Shown here piece after piece: positions 46,141 through 54,365 of a DNA stretch of 64,000 nt. A program made the translations under genes and the position numbers. The notes beneath the pieces are model-generated. The model saw only the letters and a program-made list of their open reading frames with translations. It searched no databases and was not told the origin of the DNA. The DNA comes from Nocardia gamkensis NBRC 108242 (GTDB taxonomy: Bacteria > Actinomycetota > Actinomycetes > Mycobacteriales > Mycobacteriaceae), in assembly GCF_001612985.1 (NCBI RefSeq), contig NZ_BDBM01000018.1, positions 62,001 through 126,000 of the forward strand, read 5' to 3'. Position 1 is the stretch's first letter, and every line of letters starts with the position of its first letter.

Positions 46141-46648
46141 GCTAAGTGTCCTTTTCTCCGCTTTCCTTCGTGATCCGGAAGCCGGCTACGCCGGTCCGCT
46201 GGACCACCCTCATTTGCACAGCCCGAACACACGAAGACGTCCCAGCCCGAGTGGGTCAGGCCCGGAGGAGGCAGCCTGCGTTACCACGCAGGGCCCTCGC
46301 TCGGGCTCGATCCCGACACAGTGGAGACTCATGACCGGGCATGCCCGATCTCGCCGCTGTTCATCTGTCATGGTTCTCCGGTCCACGCGGTCGGGCGTGT
46401 CGCCCGTCCGCTCATTCCTCGGCCTCGGATCGCACTGCGCCTCAGACCTGGAACACTGTCCCGGACGTACCCACGCCGGAAACCCGGCGAGGTACACGAT
46501 GGGGTACTGCTCGCCCCGCCCGACCACCCGTTTCACTGGGAAACAGACATGGCCCGGTGCAGGGCAACCCGAACAGTATGCACGACCCCAGGGAGTCACT
46601 TCAAATCGGTGGGGTGTCGCGAAACTTACTTTTGAGTAAGATACGCGT
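46141..46648. other. Intergenic region upstream of rpsJ
   Basis: About 500 bases without a credible gene, between the divergent S10 operon and the hotdog-protein gene. It must carry the ribosomal operon promoter and leader. A short GC hairpin, CCGGC-TAC-GCCGG, lies about 45-60 bases upstream of rpsJ. Frames that stay open here lack binding sites. Confidence 0.5.
46625..46640 (+). promoter_or_regulatory. Inverted repeat before the DUF4442 gene
   Basis: CTTACT-TTTG-AGTAAG is a perfect 6-bp inverted repeat ending eight bases before the ATG at 46649. Its form and place suggest a repressor operator, for example of a TetR-type fatty-acid regulator; the regulator is not nearby. Confidence 0.5.
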
Positions 46649-47125
46649 ATGGCGAACGAAACCGCGACCTACCGCGGGTGGAAGAAGCTGCCCGACAACC
46701 GGCTGGGGCACGCCCTGTTCTCGCTCGGGATGGTGGCTCGGGTGCCCTACTTCGGCACCGTGTTGCCGAACGTGGTGCGGCTCGAACCGGGGCTGTGCGA
46801 GGTGACCTCGCCGAAGTGGTTCGGAATCCACAATCATCTGGGCACTTTCCACGCCATCGCCGCGTGCAATCTGGCCGAGGTCGCCATGGGCATGCTCAGC
46901 GAGGCGACGGTGCCTTCGACGCACCGGTGGATTCCCAAGGCGATGAACGTGCAGTACCTGGCCAAAGCCGAGACCGCGCTGCGGGCTGTCGCGAAGCTGC
47001 CGGAACTCCCGGATTTCGCGACCGTCACCGAGGGCCGCGAGATCGTGGTGCCGGTGTCGATCTACGACAAGCACGGCCTGGAGGTCGTGCACGCGGACAT
47101 CACCACCTGGGTTACGCCCAAATAG
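46649..47125 (+). CDS. Hotdog-fold DUF4442 protein, possible acyl-CoA thioesterase
   Basis: A 158-residue protein with the DUF4442 hotdog pattern: VPYFGTVLPNVVRLEPGLCE, then GIHNHLGTFHAIAACNLAEV (the helix that holds the catalytic His/Asn/Glu in related thioesterases) and STHRWIPKAMNVQYLAKAET. Such proteins bind or hydrolyse acyl-CoA. The inverted repeat just upstream suggests control by a lipid-responsive repressor. The start has no clear Shine-Dalgarno sequence. Confidence 0.72.
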   Translation: MANETATYRGWKKLPDNRLGHALFSLGMVARVPYFGTVLPNVVRLEPGLCEVTSPKWFGIHNHLGTFHAIAACNLAEVAMGMLSEATVPSTHRWIPKAMNVQYLAKAETALRAVAKLPELPDFATVTEGREIVVPVSIYDKHGLEVVHADITTWVTPK

Positions 47126-47210
47126 TCGCGGCCGACGATCGGCGTGCGAAAGCCGCGCGGGCGCCCGGGAACGCGCTCCGCGCGGGATCGGATGCGCCGG
47201 AATCGAGCCT

Positions 47211-47861
47211 TCAGGCGGCGACTACTCGACCGTGAGCGATGCGCAGTATCTCGTCCGCGCATCCGGCGAGTTCGTCTTCGGCACAAGCCGAAACGATGAT
47301 CGTCATACCCTGCTGAGCCAAGGCTCGCAACATCCCGGACAGATAGCGGCGACCCTCAGCGTCCAAGTCGGCCGTCGGGTTGTCCAGCACGAGCGCGGCG
47401 GTACCGGCGGCCAGCGCTGCGGCCAGCCCCAGCCACTTCTTCTCGCTCCGGGAGAGACGGAGAACGGGCGTCGAAGACGAATCCGCCAAACGTGCGAGAT
47501 GCAATGCCCGATCGACGAATTCGCCGGCCGCGGCTCCGGTGTGACCGGCGATTTTCGCCGAATACTCCACCACTTCCCGGATCGACCAGGTCTCGGCGCC
47601 TTCGTACACGTCGGGAACCCAGCCGACCCTGGATCGGACCACCCATGGTTCGACGCTCGGATCGGCGTCCTCCACGCGCAAATGGCCTCGGTGCGGCCGC
47701 AATCGACCCGCGAGCATCGACAACAGGGTCGTCTTTCCCGCGCCGTTCGGTCCGACCACTCCGGTGACTCGGCCCGCGGGAGCACGGAATGTCACGTCGT
47801 CGACCACGACGACTCCCGCGAATTCGCGGCGCAGGCCCCTACAGGTAATGCCGAGACCCAC
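47211..47861 (-). CDS. ABC-type ATP-binding protein with degenerate catalytic motifs
   Basis: A 216-residue stand-alone ABC domain. Walker A is intact (GVVGPNGAGKTTLLSMLAG) and the overall order of motifs is normal. The others are degraded: the Q-loop reads VGWVPDVYE (Asp for Gln), the signature reads LRLSRSEKKW in place of LSGGQ, Walker B reads LVLDNPTADLD (Asn for the catalytic Glu), and the H-loop reads IIVSACAEDE with no His. It should bind but hardly hydrolyse ATP. No permease gene is next to it. The GTG start at 47861 has GGAG eight bases upstream. The lipase gene lies 50 bases upstream on the same strand. A regulatory or partner-dependent role is inferred. Confidence 0.72.
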   Translation of the reverse strand: MGLGITCRGLRREFAGVVVVDDVTFRAPAGRVTGVVGPNGAGKTTLLSMLAGRLRPHRGHLRVEDADPSVEPWVVRSRVGWVPDVYEGAETWSIREVVEYSAKIAGHTGAAAGEFVDRALHLARLADSSSTPVLRLSRSEKKWLGLAAALAAGTAALVLDNPTADLDAEGRRYLSGMLRALAQQGMTIIVSACAEDELAGCADEILRIAHGRVVAA

Positions 47862-47911
47862 CGCGGTTCTCCATCTTCGTCTCGAATGATCGTGTCCGGC
47901 CCGAGTCGGGA

Positions 47912-48847
47912 TCAGCAGGGCAACGCTCGCTGGTCTCCGGCGAGCGCCGAGAGCACGGCGGCGGCGGCGCGCGGGTCTTCCAGCATGCCGCTGTGGTCGG
48001 CGGTGTTGCCGGGGCATCCGTCCTGTAGCCAGACGTTGCGGTCGGCGGCGGCGGGCGCGGCGAGCACGGCGGTGTCCTGCGGCGTGATCACCCGGTCGGC
48101 ACGGGAGGCGATGGCCGTGTACCGGACACCGGGCACGGTCTCGCCCCCTGTGTTCAGCCGGTTCAGCAGCGGTGACCCGACCACCTGCTGTTGCCCCGGA
48201 GTTCCGAAGACCTGTGCCGCGATCTGCGCGTTGCCCAAGCCGAGTGCGGCCAGATCCGGGTAGCCCGCGCGCAGCCCGTCCCAGGTCGTGCCCCGGTACG
48301 GGGTGCCGAGCGTCACCACCCGGGACACCGCCTCCGCGCCGCGAGCGCGCAGGTACTGCCGGATCACGGTGCCGCCGGTGGAGTGGCCGACCAGCGCCAC
48401 CCGGCTCGCACCCGTGGTCTCCCGCACCGACCGCACGACTTCGGCGAGTTCGACCGCCATCCGATCGATGTCGGCCACGCCATAGACCGCCCGACCCAGC
48501 AATGCCGCGCCGATCGGCCCGATGCCGGTGGAACTGGAGCCGGACTGCCCGCTCACCGCGTCGACCACACCCGGAGCGGCACCGAGATTCGCGGCGAAAA
48601 CGCAATGCCCCTCGGCCCGGATGGCAGGCGCGAGCAGGGGGAAACTGCGGCCGATATCGGTACCCGAGCCGTGCACGAGCACCACCGGCTCCGGCCGTGC
48701 CCCGGTGGGCCTGCACGACCAATCGTTGGCGCCGTCCAGCGCCGGTGTCTCTGGGGCGGCGCCCGCGCTCGGCGCGTGCGACAGTGCCGCGCAGGCCGCG
48801 ACCAACAGCAGACCGACGACTCGCGCGGCCCGGGAGCGAATAGGCAT
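47912..48847 (-). CDS. Secreted lipase/triacylglycerol esterase (Lipase_2 type)
   Basis: A 311-residue exported alpha/beta-hydrolase. The signal peptide MPIRSRAARVVGLLLVAACA ends near SAGAAPE. The oxyanion region is PVVLVHGSGTD, the nucleophile is in LVGHSTGGTVIRQY, the acid probably in ASRADRVITP and the histidine in TADHSGMLEDP. Cysteines near both ends (DWSCRP, DGCPGN, ALPC) suggest disulfides. It follows an antigen-85-like gene by 17 bases, so the two envelope esterases may be cotranscribed. Confidence 0.82.
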   Translation of the reverse strand: MPIRSRAARVVGLLLVAACAALSHAPSAGAAPETPALDGANDWSCRPTGARPEPVVLVHGSGTDIGRSFPLLAPAIRAEGHCVFAANLGAAPGVVDAVSGQSGSSSTGIGPIGAALLGRAVYGVADIDRMAVELAEVVRSVRETTGASRVALVGHSTGGTVIRQYLRARGAEAVSRVVTLGTPYRGTTWDGLRAGYPDLAALGLGNAQIAAQVFGTPGQQQVVGSPLLNRLNTGGETVPGVRYTAIASRADRVITPQDTAVLAAPAAADRNVWLQDGCPGNTADHSGMLEDPRAAAAVLSALAGDQRALPC

Positions 48848-48864
48848 CTCTTTATCCCGACGAA

Positions 48865-49869
48865 TCAGATTCCCAATGGACCGGCGAGAGTCGGCCACGA
48901 GTCCTTGAGCGCGTCCTCCCAATAACCCCAGGAATGAGTGCCTTCCGGGCGGAAGTTGTATCGCGCCGGAATGCCGAGGCCGTCCAGCCGGTCTTTCATG
49001 TTGTGCGAGCAATAATTGGTGGCCGCCTCGATGACGCCGCCGACCACCAGTTGATTGGCGAAACCCCACGGACCGTTCAGCGAATATTTTCCGCCGTACT
49101 GGTCGTAGACACCGGGCATGCCGTTACCACTGGCGATGTAGATGGATTTTCCGCGCAGACCCTCGGCCTGCACGTAGGGATCGTTGGCCACCCATTGCTG
49201 GTCGCCCGCGGGCCCCCACATGTTGTCCATTTCCGCGAGACCCCATTCCTCGACCGTCAGCCGGACGAACTCGCGACCGACCGGATCGCTGGTCTGCGCG
49301 CAACCGCTGTAGGCGGCCACGCTGGAGAACAGATCACCCGTGGTCGCGGCGAGCGCGAGGGTCGTGGTCCCCGACATCGAGAACCCCGCGAGCGCATTGC
49401 GCCCGCTGGTCCCGAGGTACGAGTCGATCAGCGGAGGCAGTTCGCTGCTCAGGAAGGTCTTCCACTTCTGGCGTCCCAGCCTGGCGTCGTCCTTCTGCCA
49501 GTCCGCGTAATAACTGAACATGCCGCCGATCGGCGTGACCGCGTGCACGTTCTTGTCCGCGAGGAATTGCATCGCATCGGTCTTCGTGGCCCAGGTGGAG
49601 CCGTCGACGCCACCGGCCGCACCGAGCAGCAGATACAACACGGGCCGGGGAACGCTCGTGTCCGCGGCGCGCTGCACTTCCACCGGGATATCGAGATCCA
49701 TGGCGGCGGAATGCACCGTCAATGTCAGGTTCCGCGCATCGTGCTCCTGCACGGAAACGATGGAAGACTCCGCGGGCGTCGCTTGCGCCGACACCGAAAC
49801 CATTGCCGATGCGACGGCGCCGACGACGGCCGCCGGCAACACCAACCGGCGGAGGTGGCTTCCTCTCAT
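48865..49869 (-). CDS. Antigen-85-like mycolyltransferase/esterase 1
   Basis: A 334-residue secreted esterase of the antigen 85/corynemycolyltransferase family, which transfers mycolic acids to arabinogalactan and trehalose. A signal peptide ends near AQATPAE. The family blocks are VLYLLLGAAGGVDGSTWATK, the nucleophile in LAGFSMSGTTTLAL, YSGCAQTSDPVG with a conserved Cys, and the catalytic His in GTHSWGYWEDAL. It is closely similar to the gene at 60559-61626. The mycolate link fits Nocardia. The product acts in the cell wall. Confidence 0.85.
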   Translation of the reverse strand: MRGSHLRRLVLPAAVVGAVASAMVSVSAQATPAESSIVSVQEHDARNLTLTVHSAAMDLDIPVEVQRAADTSVPRPVLYLLLGAAGGVDGSTWATKTDAMQFLADKNVHAVTPIGGMFSYYADWQKDDARLGRQKWKTFLSSELPPLIDSYLGTSGRNALAGFSMSGTTTLALAATTGDLFSSVAAYSGCAQTSDPVGREFVRLTVEEWGLAEMDNMWGPAGDQQWVANDPYVQAEGLRGKSIYIASGNGMPGVYDQYGGKYSLNGPWGFANQLVVGGVIEAATNYCSHNMKDRLDGLGIPARYNFRPEGTHSWGYWEDALKDSWPTLAGPLGI

Positions 49870-50097
49870 GACTCCCCTTATCCCGAATCCCGGAACGCGT
49901 CGCGTTCCGAACCCAGGCTATGGTGCGCGTCGAGCCGATTCACGACTGAAGTTGCTGGGCCACCGATTCTGGGGGCATGCGCGAAAACGCGATTCCCACC
50001 CGATCGGCTCGATCCGGAAAATGCGAGACCCGAATTATTCGGGCTCGCATGCCACGAATAGTTGCGCTCGCATCGGCCGAGCGGATTGAATGCCGGT

Positions 50098-51294
50098 ATG
50101 GGTGTCAGCGCGGGCCGGGAAGTCGATGTGTGCGTGGTCGGGCTCGGCCCCACCGGGCGGGCGCTCGCGCACCGCGCCATGCGCGCCGGATTGTCGGTGA
50201 CCGCGATCGACCCCCGCCCCGATCGGCTGTGGCCGCCCACGTTCTCCTGCTGGGTCGACGAGCTGCCGGAGTGGCTGCCGTCCACGGTCATCGCGACCAC
50301 CATTCCCGCGCCCACGGTCTGGACGAAGACCGAGCATCGCATCGACCGGCCCTACTGCGTGCTGTCCAAGCCGGGCCTGCACGCGGCGCTGCCGCTCGAC
50401 GACGCGACGGTCGTCGCGGGCCGCGCCACCCGGGTGGACGCGCGCGAGGTCGAACTCGCCGACGGCGCGGTGCACCGGGCGAGCGCGGTGTTCGACACCC
50501 GTGGGCTGCCCACGCTCGGCCGCCGCCGGGCCGCGAGCGCGCACGGCATCTTCGTCGACGCCGAGACGGCCGCGCCGATGATCGGCGACGGCGAGGGCTT
50601 GCTGCTGGACTGGCGGCCGGAGAACGGCGCGGGGCCGCAGGAGCCGCCGTCGTTCCTCTACGCGGTGCCGCTCGGCGACGGAACGGTGATCTTCGAGGAG
50701 ACCAGCCTCGGCCTGCGGGGCGGCATGCCGCAGCACGAACTGCACAAACGCACGCTCCACCGGCTCGCCGCGCACGGCATCCGGCTCACCGGCGCGGAAC
50801 CGAGCGAGGCGGCGCACTATCCGCTCGACCAGCCGCCGCCACGGCGCGGCGCGGCGCGCGCGATCCCGTTCGGTTCACGCGGCGGCATGATGCACCCGTG
50901 CACGGGCTACAGCGTCGCCGACTCACTGGCGCTGGTCGACACCGCGATCACCGCGCTGTGCCAGGGCCGCGACCCGATCGCCGCGCTCTGGCCGCCGCGC
51001 GCGCGACTGGTGTATTGGATGCGGATGCGCGGCCTCTACGGCCTCGGCCGCCTCACCACCGAACAATCCATCGCCATGTTCGACGCGTTCTTCAGCGCCT
51101 CCCCGCGCGGGCAGCGCGCCCTGCTGACCGCGCACGACGACTACGCCGCCCTGGGCGCGGTGCTGTTCGGCACGGTCGCGCACACCTGGCCGTTCCGTTG
51201 GCGCTACGACCTGGTCGGCTGGCGGAATCGGGACCGCTGGCTGGACTACGACTTCGCCGAACCGCGGGAAGAGGCCGAACGCCGGACCCGGTGA
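50098..51294 (+). CDS. Lycopene-cyclase-family flavoprotein
   Basis: A 398-residue protein of the plant/cyanobacterial-type (CrtL) lycopene cyclase family. The dinucleotide fold is CVVGLGPTGRALAHRAMRAG, the catalytic acid motif is VIFEETSLGLR, and HPCTGYSVADSLALVDTAIT is the conserved membrane-side block. LLDWRPENGAG replaces the usual QDWR area. It lies alone; no carotenoid genes are close by, so its substrate may differ. The ATG at 50098 is preferred because the FAD strand follows within 10 residues. Confidence 0.75.
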   Translation: MGVSAGREVDVCVVGLGPTGRALAHRAMRAGLSVTAIDPRPDRLWPPTFSCWVDELPEWLPSTVIATTIPAPTVWTKTEHRIDRPYCVLSKPGLHAALPLDDATVVAGRATRVDAREVELADGAVHRASAVFDTRGLPTLGRRRAASAHGIFVDAETAAPMIGDGEGLLLDWRPENGAGPQEPPSFLYAVPLGDGTVIFEETSLGLRGGMPQHELHKRTLHRLAAHGIRLTGAEPSEAAHYPLDQPPPRRGAARAIPFGSRGGMMHPCTGYSVADSLALVDTAITALCQGRDPIAALWPPRARLVYWMRMRGLYGLGRLTTEQSIAMFDAFFSASPRGQRALLTAHDDYAALGAVLFGTVAHTWPFRWRYDLVGWRNRDRWLDYDFAEPREEAERRTR

Positions 51295-51321
51295 CCGGGC
51301 CGGCGGGCGGCACACAGGTGG

Positions 51322-52200
51322 CTAGGGCCCCGTCTCCGCGGCCCGCCGGTATCCCCTGACCGCGGGGTAGGCGAAGACGACGATCATCCCGATCGTCCAG
51401 GCGAGCGTCTCGAGCAGCGGCTCGGCCACCGCCCCGCCGTAGGACAACCCGCGCATCGCGTCGATCGCGCAACTCATCGGCTGATTCGCCACCACGTCCT
51501 GCAACCAGACCGGGTAGGCGAAGACCGGGACGAACCCCGAGTTGAAGAACATCAGCAGCGTGCTGATCATGCCGATGATGTTCACCAGCATCACGCCCTC
51601 GGACACGGTGGCCAGCGCGGTGACCAGGACGGCGAACGCGACTCCGAACAGCACCGGGATGCCGATCAGCGCCAGCGCCGCGACCGGTCCCTGACCGAAC
51701 CGGAAACCGAGCAGCAGGCCGACCGCCACGACGAACGCCGTGGTCACCAGGACGCGGATGGCCTCGGCGAGCAGGCGTCCGGTGAAACCGGCCGCACGGT
51801 GCACCGGCATCGTCCAGAACCGGCCGAGCAGCCCGGTCATCTTCTCGGTCTTGAAGCCGAGGGCGCTGACCACCGCACCGGACATCGCCGCGACCAAGGT
51901 CAACAGCGGGACCGTGCCGTACACGGCGGGCATGCCGGTGGCTCCAGAGACGGGCTTGTTCAGCACGATGTAGAACATCACCAGAGTCAGCGCGGGATAC
52001 ACCAGCGTCTGGATGGTCGTCGCCGGATCACGCGCCCAGACCAGCAGCAGTCGCTTGCACTGGATCAGGCTCTGCGCCACCCAGGTGACCAGCGACCCTT
52101 CCGGCCGCGCCCGGACCACGGGCAGCGGTTCGGTCGCGCGGGACTCGGGCTCATCGGCCCGGTCGGCGGTGCGCTCCACGGTCGATTCCACCGAACTCAT
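51322..52200 (-). CDS. ABC-2 type permease (DrrC-like)
   Basis: A 292-residue permease with six membrane helices and a 40-residue Glu/Arg-rich cytoplasmic N-terminus. The DrrB/DrrC pattern is visible: WARDPATTIQTLVYPALTLV, a mid part with EKMTGLLGRFWTMPVHRAAG and the late SGFVPVFAYPVWLQDVVANQ PMS segment. It overlaps the previous permease gene by four bases and completes an ATPase-permease-permease exporter. In mycobacteria such systems move complex lipids. Confidence 0.8.
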   Translation of the reverse strand: MSSVESTVERTADRADEPESRATEPLPVVRARPEGSLVTWVAQSLIQCKRLLLVWARDPATTIQTLVYPALTLVMFYIVLNKPVSGATGMPAVYGTVPLLTLVAAMSGAVVSALGFKTEKMTGLLGRFWTMPVHRAAGFTGRLLAEAIRVLVTTAFVVAVGLLLGFRFGQGPVAALALIGIPVLFGVAFAVLVTALATVSEGVMLVNIIGMISTLLMFFNSGFVPVFAYPVWLQDVVANQPMSCAIDAMRGLSYGGAVAEPLLETLAWTIGMIVVFAYPAVRGYRRAAETGP

Positions 52201-53021
52201 GACCGCCTCACACTCGCCCAGATCGCCAGCGGGACGAACGCCGCCGCCAGCCCGATCACCCACACCAGCGGAACCCACAGCACCTGCCAGGTCACCCCGT
52301 CGGCCGCCATGTCGCGCAAGGCGAAGGAGAACTGGGAGATCGGCTGATTGCGCACGAACGGGCGAATCCACTCCGGGAAGTTGCGTTCCGGCACGAACCC
52401 GCAGGAGAGCATGCCGAAGATCAGCGTCGGCAGGGTCAGCGCCTGGCTCAGCGATTCCGGACTCTTGGTCAGACTGCCGAGCCCATCGGCGCCGATCGCG
52501 AGCACCGTGCCGACCGCGAGGGAGAACGCGCAGAACAGCACGGCCTGGCCGACGCCAGCAACGAAGCGGAAGCCGATCAGGTGCCCGAACAGCACCGCCG
52601 CGGTGAGCGAGGTGACCGAACGGACCAGACCGGCGCAGATGCGTGAGGTGAAGGGCACCAGAATCCCGATCGGCATGGTCTGCAGGCGGGTGCTCAGGCC
52701 GGTCATCGCCTCGAAGGCGGCCAGTTGCGCGTTGGACATCATGGTGAAGGCCATGGTCTGCAACACGATGATCGGCATGACGTACTGGGCGTAGTCGACG
52801 CCCTGGATCTTCATCACGTAGCGCAGCGGCAGGTAGAAACCGAGGGTGAAGATCAGCGGCGTGATCATCGCGACGATCAGCTCGCCCTTGGTCGCCATGG
52901 TGCGGACGATGCGGCCGGTCAGCGCGCGCCACTGGGCGAACGACGACAGCCGCGCCGCGGGGAGTTCGGCGAACAACATCACATCGGCCCGGACGTGCTC
53001 CGGGGCTGTCGCAGCGGTCAC
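52197..53021 (-). CDS. ABC-2 type permease (DrrB-like)
   Basis: A 274-residue permease with six helices. TMATKGELIVAMITPLIFTL begins helix 1; AMTGLSTRLQTMPIGILVPF is the coupling segment, and SCGFVPERNFPEWIRPFVRN followed by QPIS is the family signature before helix 6. It is coupled to the ATPase gene upstream (four-base overlap) and to the second permease downstream. Confidence 0.8.
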   Translation of the reverse strand: MTAATAPEHVRADVMLFAELPAARLSSFAQWRALTGRIVRTMATKGELIVAMITPLIFTLGFYLPLRYVMKIQGVDYAQYVMPIIVLQTMAFTMMSNAQLAAFEAMTGLSTRLQTMPIGILVPFTSRICAGLVRSVTSLTAAVLFGHLIGFRFVAGVGQAVLFCAFSLAVGTVLAIGADGLGSLTKSPESLSQALTLPTLIFGMLSCGFVPERNFPEWIRPFVRNQPISQFSFALRDMAADGVTWQVLWVPLVWVIGLAAAFVPLAIWASVRRS

Positions 53022-54001
53022 GCGTGGCCGCCCGAATGGCCGGTGATGGACAGGAACACGTCGTCGAGCGAGGGGCGGCGCAGCGCGATGTCGGCCAAGT
53101 CGACGCCGGCGCTGTCGAGCCTGCGCAGCGCCTCGGTCAGCGTGGCGGCGCCCTCCGGCGCCGGGATGGACAGGCGGTCGCCGCCGTTCAGGTCGGCCAT
53201 TACCGCGGCGGGCACCAGATCGCCCAGCGCGTACGCGGCGGTGCGCAGCTTCTTCGGATCCAGCGGAACGACCTCGCAGTAGCTGCCGCCGGTCTTCTCC
53301 TTGAGCTCGTCGGCGGTGCCCTCGGCGATGACCGTGCCCTTGTCGATCACGATGATGTTGTCGCTGAGGACGTCGGCCTCCTCCAGGTACTGCGTGGTCA
53401 GCAGCACCGTGATGCCCTGCGTCTTCAGCGCGGTCACCAGGTCCCAGACGCCCTGCCTACTGCGCGGGTCGAGGCCGGTGGTCGGCTCGTCCAGGAACAC
53501 CACCTCGGGGCGCACCACCAGTCCGCACGCGATGTCGACGCGGCGGCGCATGCCGCCCGAGTAGTGGCGCACGGCGCGGCGGCCCGCGCTCACCAAGTCG
53601 AATTCCTCCAGCAAGGTGTCGGCACGCTTGCGGGCCGCGGCCTTGCCCAAGCCCATCAGCCTGCCGAACAGCTCGAGGTTCTCCCGCCCGGAGAGGTTCT
53701 CGTCCAGCGCCGCGTACTGACCGGTCATCATGATCGAGCGGCGCACGCCGGCCGGGTCCTTCAGCACGTCGTACCCGGCGACGACGGCGGTGCCGGAGTC
53801 GGGACGCAGCAGCGTGGAGAGCACCTTCACCATGGTCGTCTTGCCCGCGCCGTTGGGCCCCAGGATGCCGAGGACGGAGGCGCGTTCGGCGACGAAGCTG
53901 ACGCCTTGCAGTGCATGCACATCGCCGAACGACTTGCGGACGTCCGTTGCCCGGACCGCTGGGTCACCCGCATGCGAATCTGCTTGGTTGGAACTCGGCA
54001 T
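53018..54001 (-). CDS. ABC transporter ATP-binding protein (DrrA-like)
   Basis: A 327-residue ATPase. Walker A LGPNGAGKTTMVKVL, the signature HYSGGMRRRVDIACGLV, Walker B VVFLDEPTTGLD and a Q in the H-loop area (LLTTQYLEEAD) match the DrrA group, in which the switch His is often Gln. The 80-residue C-terminal domain is typical of the DrrA type. The ATG at 54001 has GGAG five bases upstream; a much longer frame from 54367 runs into the neighbouring promoter. It is the first gene of a three-gene exporter operon. Confidence 0.84.
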   Translation of the reverse strand: MPSSNQADSHAGDPAVRATDVRKSFGDVHALQGVSFVAERASVLGILGPNGAGKTTMVKVLSTLLRPDSGTAVVAGYDVLKDPAGVRRSIMMTGQYAALDENLSGRENLELFGRLMGLGKAAARKRADTLLEEFDLVSAGRRAVRHYSGGMRRRVDIACGLVVRPEVVFLDEPTTGLDPRSRQGVWDLVTALKTQGITVLLTTQYLEEADVLSDNIIVIDKGTVIAEGTADELKEKTGGSYCEVVPLDPKKLRTAAYALGDLVPAAVMADLNGGDRLSIPAPEGAATLTEALRRLDSAGVDLADIALRRPSLDDVFLSITGHSGGHA

Positions 54002-54365
54002 CAACTCTCCACTATCGGCCGGTGCGGCGACCAGGTCGCCAGAGCGCAGGCGCACGCTCGGATTGGTGATCCGTCGCGCTCGGCGTGATGTTACCGGCCC
54101 GATCGCGCGGGGCTCGCGTCGCGCGTGGTACCCGCAGCAGCGTGCGCCCATTGTGTCCTTACTCACATTTCTCGCTGCCCGTCGGCCGCGCAAGGGATCC
54201 ACGCTGGTGAGCGCGATCCGGTGCGGGCCACGAGCCGACGGCCGAGCCTTGTCGGCCCGCCGCGCCAGACCATAGTCTGCTTTGCGGGGGAAAACACTCA
54301 CTCGTCCGCGGCTGTGGGCCCGTTCAGTGGTCCGCACGCCGGTTTCGACACTGCGAGAGGTGATC
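54002..54365. other. Divergent promoter region, exporter and aldehyde dehydrogenase
   Basis: About 360 bases with no credible gene. It should hold the promoters of the exporter operon (minus) and the dehydrogenase (plus). An inverted repeat CAGAC-CATA-GTCTG at 54266-54279 lies 87 bases before the dehydrogenase start and may be an operator. Confidence 0.45.

Noticed and set aside
46601..47092. Minus-strand frame opposite the DUF4442 gene
   Set aside because: It lacks motifs and starts; the plus-strand protein shows the hotdog pattern.
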